Assembly (NCBI GenBank): GCA_963677605.2
Contig: CAXXDX010000007.1
Location: 434,001-498,000 of the forward strand
DNA: 64,000 nucleotides
Direction: 5' to 3'
DNA from: JAGLOK01 sp963677605
GTDB lineage: Bacteria > Bacillota > Clostridia > Christensenellales > UMGS416
A program made the position numbers and the translations under genes. Shown piece by piece: positions 17,943-26,422 of this stretch. The notes below the pieces were generated by a model. It worked only from the letters and a program-made list of their open reading frames with translations. It did not search any database and was not told the DNA's origin. Position 1 is the first letter of the stretch. The number at the start of each line of letters is the position of its first letter.

Positions 17943-18159
17943 CAGTAAGAGAGAATTAAATGAGCAGCCTAAATAAAAAGAATAAGCCTTATTATATCTG
18001 AGGAAGAATTTAATAGATACTTACTATATGAAAAATTGAAGGTAAACCGGATAATAGAAAAGAACACACGGATAATTAAAATATTCTAGTAGTGAATTTA
18101 GGTGCATCAATTATTTGCGGTGTTGTTGCTGCTTTGTTTTTAGGACAAGGAGATAAATC

Positions 18160-18915
18160 ATGAAGAAAATAAGAGTTGAAATTATATTAGTTTTGCTTGG
18201 GATAATCTGTCTTATGACAGCGGGAGTAATGTTTTATAAGGATTCAAGTACAATTTCGTCGATAGCTTTAGAGACACAAAATGTTCCTTCAAATGAAACG
18301 ACTAGTACACCGGAGATTACATCATCGCCAACTGATACACCTTCAATAGAACCAACAATTAAGCCTACTGAGAAGCCTACCGAGGAACCAACTAAAGAGC
18401 CCACAGCAACACCAGAACCAACTCCTTCTCATACAACGTACAAAGAAGGATCATATAAAATAGGAACAGATATGCCTGAAGGTGAGTATAAGCTATTTGC
18501 AAAAAGCACTCTGCTTGGTTTTTCATATTTTGAAGTAACAAAAGATAGTTCAGGTGAGCTTAGTAGTATAATTTCAAATGATAATTTTTATAATTTCACA
18601 TACATTACTGTATATGAAGGCCAATACTTGAATTTCAGTGACGCTATTGCAATCCCATCAGACGAAGCTCCTGTTTATGAAATAGTTGATGGTAAATACA
18701 TCTCAGGCATGTATAAAGTTGGAGTAGATATTCCAGCTGGAGAATATAAAGTAATATCTGATTCTGATTCATATGGATATTTTGAGCGTAATTCTAATTC
18801 AGAGCACTCTTTATATAGGATAATTGCAAATGACAATTTTGAAAATAATAAATATGTAACCATCAATGAAGGGGAATATTTTACTTTATCTAACGCATAT
18901 ATCAATGTAGAATAA
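18160..18915 (+). CDS. Membrane-anchored protein with TP-rich linker and two tandem repeats
   Basis: The 251-residue product has an N-terminal membrane helix ('VEIILVLLGIICLMTAGVMFY'). A Thr/Pro/Glu-rich spacer follows, then two homologous domains of about 65 residues. The first runs from 'YKEGSYKIGTDMPEGEYKLFA' and the second from 'YISGMYKVGVDIPAGEYKVIS'; each has 'NDNF' and an 'EGQY/EGEY' turn at matching places. Such domains occur in Firmicutes envelope proteins with unknown ligand. The spacer matches that of the lipoprotein at 17331, suggesting the same subcellular location. The ribosome binding site is AGGAGA. The 17943-18159 gap holds only short, interrupted frames. Confidence 0.6.
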   Translation: MKKIRVEIILVLLGIICLMTAGVMFYKDSSTISSIALETQNVPSNETTSTPEITSSPTDTPSIEPTIKPTEKPTEEPTKEPTATPEPTPSHTTYKEGSYKIGTDMPEGEYKLFAKSTLLGFSYFEVTKDSSGELSSIISNDNFYNFTYITVYEGQYLNFSDAIAIPSDEAPVYEIVDGKYISGMYKVGVDIPAGEYKVISDSDSYGYFERNSNSEHSLYRIIANDNFENNKYVTINEGEYFTLSNAYINVE

Positions 18916-18940
18916 TCTCATTTTAGCTATATTTAATGGA

Positions 18941-18975
18941 TTGATCTACAACTCTCAAATAGTATAATTTATACT
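18941..18975 (+). promoter_or_regulatory. Promoter and palindromic operator of the AbrB-like regulator
   Basis: TTGATC (18941-18946), a 16-base spacer and TATAAT (18963-18968) make a plausible promoter. The -10 box lies inside the palindrome AGTATAATTTATACT (18961-18975). A wider pair TCTCAA/TTGAGA surrounds it. Placement 50 bases before the regulator gene suggests autoregulation. Confidence 0.5.
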
Positions 18976-19026
18976 ATATATGTATTCTTATGATATACTT
19001 GAGAAAATGTATTGAGAGGATATTAT

Positions 19027-19269
19027 ATGAAACCAATAGGAATTGCTAGAAGAGTTGACCAGTTAGGAAGAGTTGTTCTACCAAAGGAACTAAGAGATTC
19101 ACATGGTCTAGAAAAAGGTGAGCTAATAGAAATGTATGTTGAGGACAACGTGATAATCATGAAAAAGTACTATCCTGAATGCTTCTTTTGTGAAAGCACA
19201 AAGGATGTTGAAGAATATAAAGATAAGCTGATATGTAAAGAATGCTTAGGCAACCTAAAAGAGCTTTAG
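19027..19269 (+). CDS. AbrB/SpoVT-family transcription regulator with C-terminal zinc finger
   Basis: The ATG at 19027 follows GAGAGGA. The 80-residue product opens with the swapped-hairpin AbrB DNA-binding domain ('GIARRVDQLGRVVLPKELRD', then 'ELIEMYVEDNVIIMKKY'). It ends in a small zinc finger ('CFFCES' ... 'CKECLGN'). This form is common in Clostridia, where it controls growth-phase or mobile-element genes. It stands between the envelope genes and the start of the long transfer operon. A terminator-like hairpin follows 30 bases later, so it is a good candidate for the switch controlling the element. Confidence 0.9.
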   Translation: MKPIGIARRVDQLGRVVLPKELRDSHGLEKGELIEMYVEDNVIIMKKYYPECFFCESTKDVEEYKDKLICKECLGNLKEL

Positions 19270-19298
19270 GTCATATATAAAAATAAATATCAAATAAT

Positions 19299-19330
19299 AA
19301 GAAAGAAGCGCAAAGTTGTGCTTCTTTCTT
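19299..19330 (+). terminator. Terminator-like hairpin at the head of the transfer operon
   Basis: Perfect 11-bp arms AAGAAAGAAGC and GCTTCTTTCTT with a 10-base loop. The 3' arm is itself T-rich. It ends 10 bases before the ribosome binding site of the gene at 19354. Confidence 0.7.
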
Positions 19331-19353
19331 TGTGCCCAAGAAAGGAAACAAAC

Positions 19354-19551
19354 ATGAAACTCATAACAGGATTTTACCGACCAATAGGAAGTATAAAGGA
19401 GGCAGCAAGCGTGTATCCGGAAGGTGACTGCTGTTATGGATGCCCATACAGATGCTGCCCGAACAGACCGGATAATGCTTTTAGAGAAAGAAGACCAGGA
19501 AACTGTATATGGAGCATATATCTTAGAATAAGCAGAAAGGGGAATGTTTAA
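19354..19551 (+). CDS. Small cysteine-rich protein
   Basis: The ATG at 19354 follows AAAGGAAAC. The 65-residue product is cysteine-rich, with 'GDCCYGCPYRCCPNRPDN' and a later 'GNCIW', which suggests metal or disulfide binding. Its stop codon overlaps the ATG of the methylase-helicase gene (TAATG), so the two are coupled. No family was recognised. Small cysteine-rich genes at this position are seen in related elements, but their role is not known. Confidence 0.55.
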   Translation: MKLITGFYRPIGSIKEAASVYPEGDCCYGCPYRCCPNRPDNAFRERRPGNCIWSIYLRISRKGNV

Positions 19552-22500
19552 TGGCAGGAAGAAGATTTTATGAAACCAAAGAGATACTCGAAGATACATT
19601 AAAGCAGATAAATAAAGACAGAGATGAATGGTGTGAATTTTTAACCTTCTCATCCAAACATTATAAATTCAACCTTGAAGACAAACTCTTGATATATGCC
19701 CAGCGTCCGGAAGCAACTGCTGTTACTGATATGTACTCTTGGAACAACTACTTAGGAAGAAGAATAAAAAGAGGAACAAGAAGTATAGCTGTTTTTGATC
19801 TGAATAGCGAAACAGGCCTTAAGTACCTGTTTGATGTAGAAGATACATACGGCGCGCAATTACCATCACATTGGCAACTGGAAGAATGGCATGAAAACAA
19901 GCTCACAGAAACATTTCTTGATAATCTTCAAAAAGAATCGCCTTCAAATTTGAATACTATAAATCTACGCAATATTATTGATATTAAGGTCCGTGAAGAC
20001 TGTGAGAAGTATTTATCCGGTATCCATGACGAAACAGAAGGCTCATATCTAGAGGAACTGGACAAACATAATCTAGAAATACGATTCGTAAGTTCAGTTA
20101 TAGACTCAGTAAGTCATATGGTAAATGAAAGAACCGGACTTGATACTGGCGGTCAGTATAACAAAGAAATGGCGTTTTCGGCAATATGGGAGTTCAACAC
20201 TACTCCGCTTAAACTAAGACTGTATAACACAATACATGAAATATCAAAAGATATACTGCTTACCATAGAACGTTCAGTCAAAACACAGAACAAACAACAA
20301 CTTATCAACGAAAGGGGAAATATAAATGAGCATAACCTACAGCGAGAAGAACGGTATAATGTATCCAAACATCAAACTAACAGGAAAGAACAAAGCACAG
20401 ATAGGCAAGTACGGCAGGATGGCAATGAACTACCTGAAAGAAGTCAAACCGCACAGACTGTTGGAGATGAAAATAAACGGGACATTGAACCAAACATTCA
20501 GCCAAGTGAACAAGGAAGCGAACAGGATGATGAGAACACTACAGAAACAACTGCTGGAGAAGAATCCGATACCGAATCCGAACGACTACATGGAATCGGT
20601 ACAGCATCGGAATATGATACAGATGCAGGCGGAGGAGATAGTACTCAAAGAACTGGTATACCAAGTGAGATAGAAGAAATAAATAAAGATGAAGGAGCAG
20701 AAACCACTGCTCCTTTTTTAATACCCAGAAAAGAAATCTATGACGATAATGCAGATTACGCAGAGCAGGATATAGAAAGAACACTGCTTAAAGGAAGCGG
20801 TTTTGAAAACGGTAAACAAAGAATAGCAGATTTCTTCTCGGAAGAGCACACAGCAAAAGAAAAGCAGGACTTCTTAAAACAAGAGTATGGTATAGGTGGA
20901 TGGTCTGATACTTTCTTTGGGAACAGATCCGGCACAACTTGGCATAGTGCAAAAGGTATAGACATTATGGTTTTCGGTGAAGACAAACCAAGAATAAAAC
21001 TTACCTGGGCACAGACTGCAAAGAGAATAGAAACTCTGATTAACAATGGAAGGTACTTCGAAAAACTAAGCAGGTATGATAAACCACCCATAAAACCGCA
21101 AAGCAATCAAGAACAACTCTCACTGCTTGGTATGAGTACAACAGAGGAAAACAAACCAGAGGCTCAAAGCTTTAAAGAAGACATTGAAGAACCAATCATA
21201 CCAGTAGAAATACAAGATGAAACAATTGATGAAACAGAAGCCATAGTAGAAGCACCTATACAGGAAGAGCTGCTGCCGGATAAGAGCGAGTACTTTGATG
21301 TTTTTATTGGAATACTAAAGCAGGGAAACATAACCCAAACAGGTAAAGAGCATATCTATGAACTTGTAAACACCCATAAAGATAATGATAACCTTATCCA
21401 TGAACTTCAGGATATGTACGGTATATTCTATAGCGAGATAGTATGGAACGACAGTACCATCAGATGGCATATCTTCGAAAATGGTATAGATATCTTCTGG
21501 AATGGGTTCAGAAGTAATCCAATAAACTATTCATGGAATGAAGTGGCCGAAAGTATAAGAGACCTTGTTGACACCAATTCATACTTCACTGATGAAGAAC
21601 TAAACATCTTTACTGAAAAGAAACCAGAAATAATTGAAGCTGTTAAAGATGTAAAAAGAATAGATTTCAGTATTGAAGATGATGAACTGGGACACGGCAC
21701 TCCAAAAGAAAAGTATAGATGGAATGTTGAAGCAATAAAGCTACTTAAAAGCATTGAAAGCGAAGATAAATTGGCAGATGAATCTGAGCAGTTGTTACTG
21801 TCAAAATACGTCGGTTGGGGTGGATTGCCTAATGTGTTTGATAAGAGTAAAAATGATTGGACAAGCGAGTATCTTGAACTAAAGGAACTTCTTAATGATG
21901 AGGAGTATGAAAATGCAAGGGCATCCACTCTTAACGCACATTATACTTCTCCTGTAATAATAAAGAGCATGTATGAAGCGCTTGAGCGATTCGGCTTTAC
22001 AAAAGGTAATATTTTGGAGCCTGCAATGGGAACCGGTAATTTCTTTGGTTGTATGCCTGGTAGTATGAAAAGCGGCAGCAACCTTTCCGGTGTTGAACTA
22101 GACAGTATCTCAGGACGCATTGCGCAACAGCTGTATCAGAATGCCGATATTAGAGTAACCGGGTTTGAAAGTTCAGGACTGCCTGATAACTGCTACGATG
22201 TCGTAATAGGTAATGTGCCATTCGGGAATTATAAGGTAAACGACAGTAAGTATGATAAGCATAACTTTTTGATACATGATTACTTTATAGCCAAATCAAT
22301 AGACATGGTAAGACCTAATGGTATTGTAGCTGTAATCACATCCAAAGGAACAATGGATAAAACGAACAGCTCATTCCGTGAGTATATAGCAAAACGAGCG
22401 GAGCTGGTAGGAGCAGTTAGGCTTCCTAATAACGCATTCAAGCAGAACGCTGGCACAGAAGTAACGTCAGATATATTATTCTTCCAGAAACGTGACAGGA

Positions 22501-25500
22501 TGATAGATATCATACCTGAGTGGACAGGTATAGGACAAACATCAAGCGGTGTTCCGATTAACCAGTACTATATAGATAATCCTGAAATGATATTGGGTGA
22601 AATGGTATACAAGACTGGGATGTATGGTCAGGAAACGGCATGTATTCCAATTGAAGGAGAAGTGCTTTCTAATCAGCTGAATAGAGCAATCCTAAACCTG
22701 ACAGCAGACATATCACCTAGCATGGATGAAAGCCTGGAACTTGAAGAAGACTTAATCACAATACCAGCCAGCCTTGATGTTAAGAACTATAGCTTCACAC
22801 TAGTAAATGATGATGTATATTACCGTGAAAACTCTTTGATGATAAAGCAGGATTTATCAGACACACACGATAAACGAATTAAAGACATGATAGCACTCCG
22901 CACAGCTGTAAGGGATACTATACGAGTACAGACTGATTATGGCAGTGATTCGGAGTTTGAGGAATCAAGACAGAACCTGAACGAAGTTTATGACAGCTTC
23001 ATAAAGTCACATGGGAATATAAACAGCAGAGCAGTTGAGCTTGTATGTGCACAGGATGCTGACTTTCCATTGCTTGCATCTCTTGAAGTAATAGACGATG
23101 AAGGTAATATCAAAAAAGCTGATATGTTCTTTAAAAGAACCATTAAGCCATATATAAATATAGACCATGCTGATACAGCAGCTGAAGCATTAACAATATC
23201 ACTCAATGAAAAAGGCAGAGTTGATATTAAGTACATGTCATCTCTTACCAAACAAACACCTGAAAGAGTGATTGATGATTTAAAGGGAGTAATATTCAGG
23301 AATCCAATCACATTTGATAGTGACAGTCCCTTTGAAAACTATGAAACAGCTGATGAGTACTTAAGCGGTAATGTAAGGGATAAGCTTAAGATAGCCAAAG
23401 AGTATGCTAAAGATGATTCGGAATATAATCTGAATGTAGGTATGCTTGAAAACGTTCAGCCTGAGGACTTGGAAGCAGGTGATATTGAGGTTAGGCTTGC
23501 AGCTACATGGATACCGGGTAATGACATAACAGAGTTTATGATAGAAACACTGGAACCGCCGTACTATGCAAGATACAATCTAGAAGCGGAATATAGTATA
23601 GAGCTGAACAGATGGAAGATACATAACAAGCATCAGGCAAAACATTCATTTGAAGCAAAAGAAGTATACGGTACCAGCAGGATGGACGCATATACAATAA
23701 TAGAGAACACATTGAATATGCGAAAACTCACAATCAATGATTATGATTCAGATGGAAAGGCTGTATATAATCATAAAGAAACAATAGCGGTAAGAGAAAA
23801 ACAGCGAACGCTTATGAACATGTTTAAAGAATGGATATTCAACGAGCCTGAAAGAAGAAACAGGCTCGTTTCTTTTTACAACAATACATTTAATAACATA
23901 AGACTCAGAGAATATGACGGAGAACACCTAACATTCCCTGGAATGAATCCGGAGATAAGTTTAAGAGAGCACCAAAAGAACGCTGTGGCACGCATATTGT
24001 ATGGTGGTAATACGCTTCTTGCTCATGAAGTGGGAGCAGGAAAGACATTTGTTATGTGCAGTGCAGGAATGGAGCTTAAAAGACTGGGACTTGCCAATAA
24101 GATTCTCTATGTAGTACCCAATCATCTGGTAGAACAGATGGGTAATGAAATGATGAGACTGTATCCTTCAGCTAATCTGTTACTTGCTACTAAGAAAGAC
24201 TTCCAGAAGAAGAAAAGACAGAGGTTTGTAAGTAAGATTGCAACAGGTGAGTATGACGGAATAATCATGGGACACTCATCATTTGAAAGGATAGGCATAT
24301 CACCTGAGAGAATGCAAAGGATAATAGATGATGAGATAAACTCTATTATCTCTACACTAAACAGTACAGATGATAGGGACTGGACAGTAAAACGCTTAGA
24401 AACTAAAAAAAGACAACTGGAAGCACAGTATGAGAAATTGCTTAATACACCAAGGGATAATCAGATATACTTTGAAAGCCTTGGTATAGACACATTGATG
24501 ATTGATGAAGCACATGCATATAAGAATGCATTCATATCAACCAAGATGAATAATGTAGCTGGTGTGCCAACATCCGCAGCTAAGAAATCATCAGACCTGT
24601 TCGCTAAGATACAATACATAAATGAGATTGAAGGCAGAACAGTGTTTGCGACAGGCACTCCGATATCAAACTCACTAGTGGAACTTTATACAATGCAGAG
24701 ATACCTGCAGCTGGACACATTAAAGGAATATGGCTTCTATGGTTTTGATGACTGGGTATCGACATTCGGAGAGACTATAACATCACTGGAACTTAGGCCT
24801 GACGGTAACGGATTCAGACAGCGTGAGCGATTATCAAGGTTCTACAATCTTCCTGAGCTTATGAATTTATTTAAACAGATAGCAGATATTCAGACCAATG
24901 AAAGCCTGAACCTTCCCAGACCTGATCTTAAGTCAGGCAAGCAGCAGGTAATAACGGTAAAAGCATCTGAAGAACTTAAAGAAGAAATCATAAAGCTGGG
25001 AGAACGTGCTGATGCATGCAGGGCAGGTATGGTTGATCCTACTGAAGACAACTTCTTAAAGATTACAACCGAAGGCAGGATGCTTGCTACTGATATGAGG
25101 CTTGTAGATGAATCGTTCTATGATAATCCTTCAAGTAAGCTTAATGTAATGATAGAAAACGTATACTCCATATGGGATGAAACCAGTGAAGACAGACTAA
25201 CACAAATGATATTCTGTGATATGGGCACACCAACAGGAACAAGCTTTAACCTATATCAGGATATGAAAGATAAGTTATTGGATCAGGGTGTACCTGAAGA
25301 AGAGATAGCTTTCATTCATGACGCGAAATCTGACAAGCAGAAGGATGACCTGTTCAGAGCTGTCAGAAATGGTGATGTCCGGATACTTATTGGTTCGACT
25401 CAAAAGATGGGAACCGGTACCAATTGCCAGAGAAAGATGATAGCATTACATGAGCTTGATGTGCCTTGGCGACCGGATCAGATAACACAGAGAGAAGGCA

Positions 25501-26396
25501 GGATATTAAGACAGGGCAATGAGAATCCTGAAGTATCAATATTCAGATATGTAACCGAAGGCTCGTTTGATGCGTACAGCTGGCAATTGATAGAAGCCAA
25601 GCATAAGTTCTTTGCACAGATAATGACTAATAAGGTGGTGACAAGAACAGCTGATAATATTGATGAAGCTGCACTCTCTTATGCAGAGATCAAAGCACTT
25701 GCTACAGGCAACCCAATGATTAAAGAGAAAATGGAGGTCGATTTAGAAGTGAGTAGACTGACTATCTTGAGACAGCAGTACAATTCCAGGAGGTATAAGC
25801 TGCAGGACAATATATCACTTCATCTGCCTAAACTGATAGCAGATGGTGAAGAGCGGATAGAGAACATCCAGAAAGACATTGAAAGGAGGAACCATACAAA
25901 GGATGAGGAGTTTTCAATAACGCTTAAAGATAAGATCTTTGACAAGAGAGTTGAAGCAGGTGAGTTTCTTTCAGCATTAGTAAAAGCCATTAAACCATCC
26001 CATGATTCTATACATATTGGAGAATATAAAGGCTTCGAGCTTTTGATATCAAGAACACTTCTGTTTGATGAAACTAACATGATACTCAGAGGCAACTGTG
26101 ATCATAAGTTTGAGATGGGTGACAAAGGATTAGGTAATATAACGAGACTAGAGAACATGATGAGTGGATTGGATAGCAGGCTCAATGTAGCCTTTGAAAA
26201 GCTGGAGACAGCAAAAAGTAATCTTAAAAGCAGCAAAGTGGAATATGCAAAACCTTTCACACAAGAGCAGAGACTTAAAAGCTACCAGGAAAGGCAGGTG
26301 GAGTTGGATAAGTTATTGGGGTTTGAGGGAAAAAGTGAAGAGTATTTCAATAACGAAGATAATCAATATGATATGGAGCAAGAAATTGTTATATAA
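19551..26396 (+). CDS. Giant fused DNA methylase-SNF2/DEAD helicase of conjugative elements
   Basis: The 2281-residue protein belongs to the helicase-methylase giants carried by Tn1549-type ICEs and large phages. These are thought to protect or process the transferring DNA. Residues 1-250 form an N-terminal domain ('KHYKFNLEDKLLIYAQRPEATAV'-type; key part 'LLIYAQRPEATAV'). Residues about 255-375 are a hydrophilic linker that also encodes the nested TnpV-like gene. An N6-adenine methylase follows, with 'YVGWGGLPNVFD' (about 755), AdoMet motif 'ILEPAMGTGNFFG' (821) and 'GNVPFG' (885). The SF2 helicase has 'HEVGAGKTF' (1489), 'MIDEAHAYKN' (1650), 'FATGTPISNS' (1698) and 'QREGRILRQGN' (1979). A coiled C-terminus ends it. 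Two terminator-like hairpins lie inside the gene. Confidence 0.92.
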   Translation: MAGRRFYETKEILEDTLKQINKDRDEWCEFLTFSSKHYKFNLEDKLLIYAQRPEATAVTDMYSWNNYLGRRIKRGTRSIAVFDLNSETGLKYLFDVEDTYGAQLPSHWQLEEWHENKLTETFLDNLQKESPSNLNTINLRNIIDIKVREDCEKYLSGIHDETEGSYLEELDKHNLEIRFVSSVIDSVSHMVNERTGLDTGGQYNKEMAFSAIWEFNTTPLKLRLYNTIHEISKDILLTIERSVKTQNKQQLINERGNINEHNLQREERYNVSKHQTNRKEQSTDRQVRQDGNELPERSQTAQTVGDENKRDIEPNIQPSEQGSEQDDENTTETTAGEESDTESERLHGIGTASEYDTDAGGGDSTQRTGIPSEIEEINKDEGAETTAPFLIPRKEIYDDNADYAEQDIERTLLKGSGFENGKQRIADFFSEEHTAKEKQDFLKQEYGIGGWSDTFFGNRSGTTWHSAKGIDIMVFGEDKPRIKLTWAQTAKRIETLINNGRYFEKLSRYDKPPIKPQSNQEQLSLLGMSTTEENKPEAQSFKEDIEEPIIPVEIQDETIDETEAIVEAPIQEELLPDKSEYFDVFIGILKQGNITQTGKEHIYELVNTHKDNDNLIHELQDMYGIFYSEIVWNDSTIRWHIFENGIDIFWNGFRSNPINYSWNEVAESIRDLVDTNSYFTDEELNIFTEKKPEIIEAVKDVKRIDFSIEDDELGHGTPKEKYRWNVEAIKLLKSIESEDKLADESEQLLLSKYVGWGGLPNVFDKSKNDWTSEYLELKELLNDEEYENARASTLNAHYTSPVIIKSMYEALERFGFTKGNILEPAMGTGNFFGCMPGSMKSGSNLSGVELDSISGRIAQQLYQNADIRVTGFESSGLPDNCYDVVIGNVPFGNYKVNDSKYDKHNFLIHDYFIAKSIDMVRPNGIVAVITSKGTMDKTNSSFREYIAKRAELVGAVRLPNNAFKQNAGTEVTSDILFFQKRDRMIDIIPEWTGIGQTSSGVPINQYYIDNPEMILGEMVYKTGMYGQETACIPIEGEVLSNQLNRAILNLTADISPSMDESLELEEDLITIPASLDVKNYSFTLVNDDVYYRENSLMIKQDLSDTHDKRIKDMIALRTAVRDTIRVQTDYGSDSEFEESRQNLNEVYDSFIKSHGNINSRAVELVCAQDADFPLLASLEVIDDEGNIKKADMFFKRTIKPYINIDHADTAAEALTISLNEKGRVDIKYMSSLTKQTPERVIDDLKGVIFRNPITFDSDSPFENYETADEYLSGNVRDKLKIAKEYAKDDSEYNLNVGMLENVQPEDLEAGDIEVRLAATWIPGNDITEFMIETLEPPYYARYNLEAEYSIELNRWKIHNKHQAKHSFEAKEVYGTSRMDAYTIIENTLNMRKLTINDYDSDGKAVYNHKETIAVREKQRTLMNMFKEWIFNEPERRNRLVSFYNNTFNNIRLREYDGEHLTFPGMNPEISLREHQKNAVARILYGGNTLLAHEVGAGKTFVMCSAGMELKRLGLANKILYVVPNHLVEQMGNEMMRLYPSANLLLATKKDFQKKKRQRFVSKIATGEYDGIIMGHSSFERIGISPERMQRIIDDEINSIISTLNSTDDRDWTVKRLETKKRQLEAQYEKLLNTPRDNQIYFESLGIDTLMIDEAHAYKNAFISTKMNNVAGVPTSAAKKSSDLFAKIQYINEIEGRTVFATGTPISNSLVELYTMQRYLQLDTLKEYGFYGFDDWVSTFGETITSLELRPDGNGFRQRERLSRFYNLPELMNLFKQIADIQTNESLNLPRPDLKSGKQQVITVKASEELKEEIIKLGERADACRAGMVDPTEDNFLKITTEGRMLATDMRLVDESFYDNPSSKLNVMIENVYSIWDETSEDRLTQMIFCDMGTPTGTSFNLYQDMKDKLLDQGVPEEEIAFIHDAKSDKQKDDLFRAVRNGDVRILIGSTQKMGTGTNCQRKMIALHELDVPWRPDQITQREGRILRQGNENPEVSIFRYVTEGSFDAYSWQLIEAKHKFFAQIMTNKVVTRTADNIDEAALSYAEIKALATGNPMIKEKMEVDLEVSRLTILRQQYNSRRYKLQDNISLHLPKLIADGEERIENIQKDIERRNHTKDEEFSITLKDKIFDKRVEAGEFLSALVKAIKPSHDSIHIGEYKGFELLISRTLLFDETNMILRGNCDHKFEMGDKGLGNITRLENMMSGLDSRLNVAFEKLETAKSNLKSSKVEYAKPFTQEQRLKSYQERQVELDKLLGFEGKSEEYFNNEDNQYDMEQEIVI
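20326..20673 (+). CDS. TnpV-like transposon-encoded protein, nested out of frame in the methylase-helicase gene
   Basis: The 115-residue product matches the TnpV pattern: 'YSEKNGIMYPNIKL', 'GKYGRMAMNYLKEVKPHRL', 'MKINGTLN', 'VNKEANRMMRTLQKQL' and the C-terminal 'AEEIVLKELVYQ'. TnpV proteins are small and of unknown function, found in Clostridia transposons. AAAGGGGA lies 7 bases before the ATG, and an intrinsic-terminator-like hairpin follows the stop by 18 bases, so it has its own translation signals. The gene lies wholly within the 19551-26396 frame, shifted by one. The host frame reads here as a charged low-complexity linker, as expected if that frame was the one later tolerated. The match is by pattern only. 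Confidence 0.75.
   Translation: MSITYSEKNGIMYPNIKLTGKNKAQIGKYGRMAMNYLKEVKPHRLLEMKINGTLNQTFSQVNKEANRMMRTLQKQLLEKNPIPNPNDYMESVQHRNMIQMQAEEIVLKELVYQVR
20692..20719 (+). terminator. Intrinsic-terminator hairpin inside the methylase-helicase gene, just after tnpV-like
   Basis: Perfect 9-bp arms AAGGAGCAG (20692-20700) and CTGCTCCTT (20707-20715), loop AAACCA, with six consecutive T ending at 20719. It is placed correctly to end a tnpV-like transcript, yet is read through by the large gene. Confidence 0.8.
23841..23877 (+). terminator. Intrinsic-terminator-like hairpin inside the methylase-helicase gene
   Basis: Perfect 10-bp arms AACGAGCCTG (23841-23850) and CAGGCTCGTT (23861-23870), 10-base loop, followed by TCTTTTT. 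Confidence 0.75.
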
Positions 26397-26422
26397 TACA
26401 AATATTACAACGGAGGGAAAAT

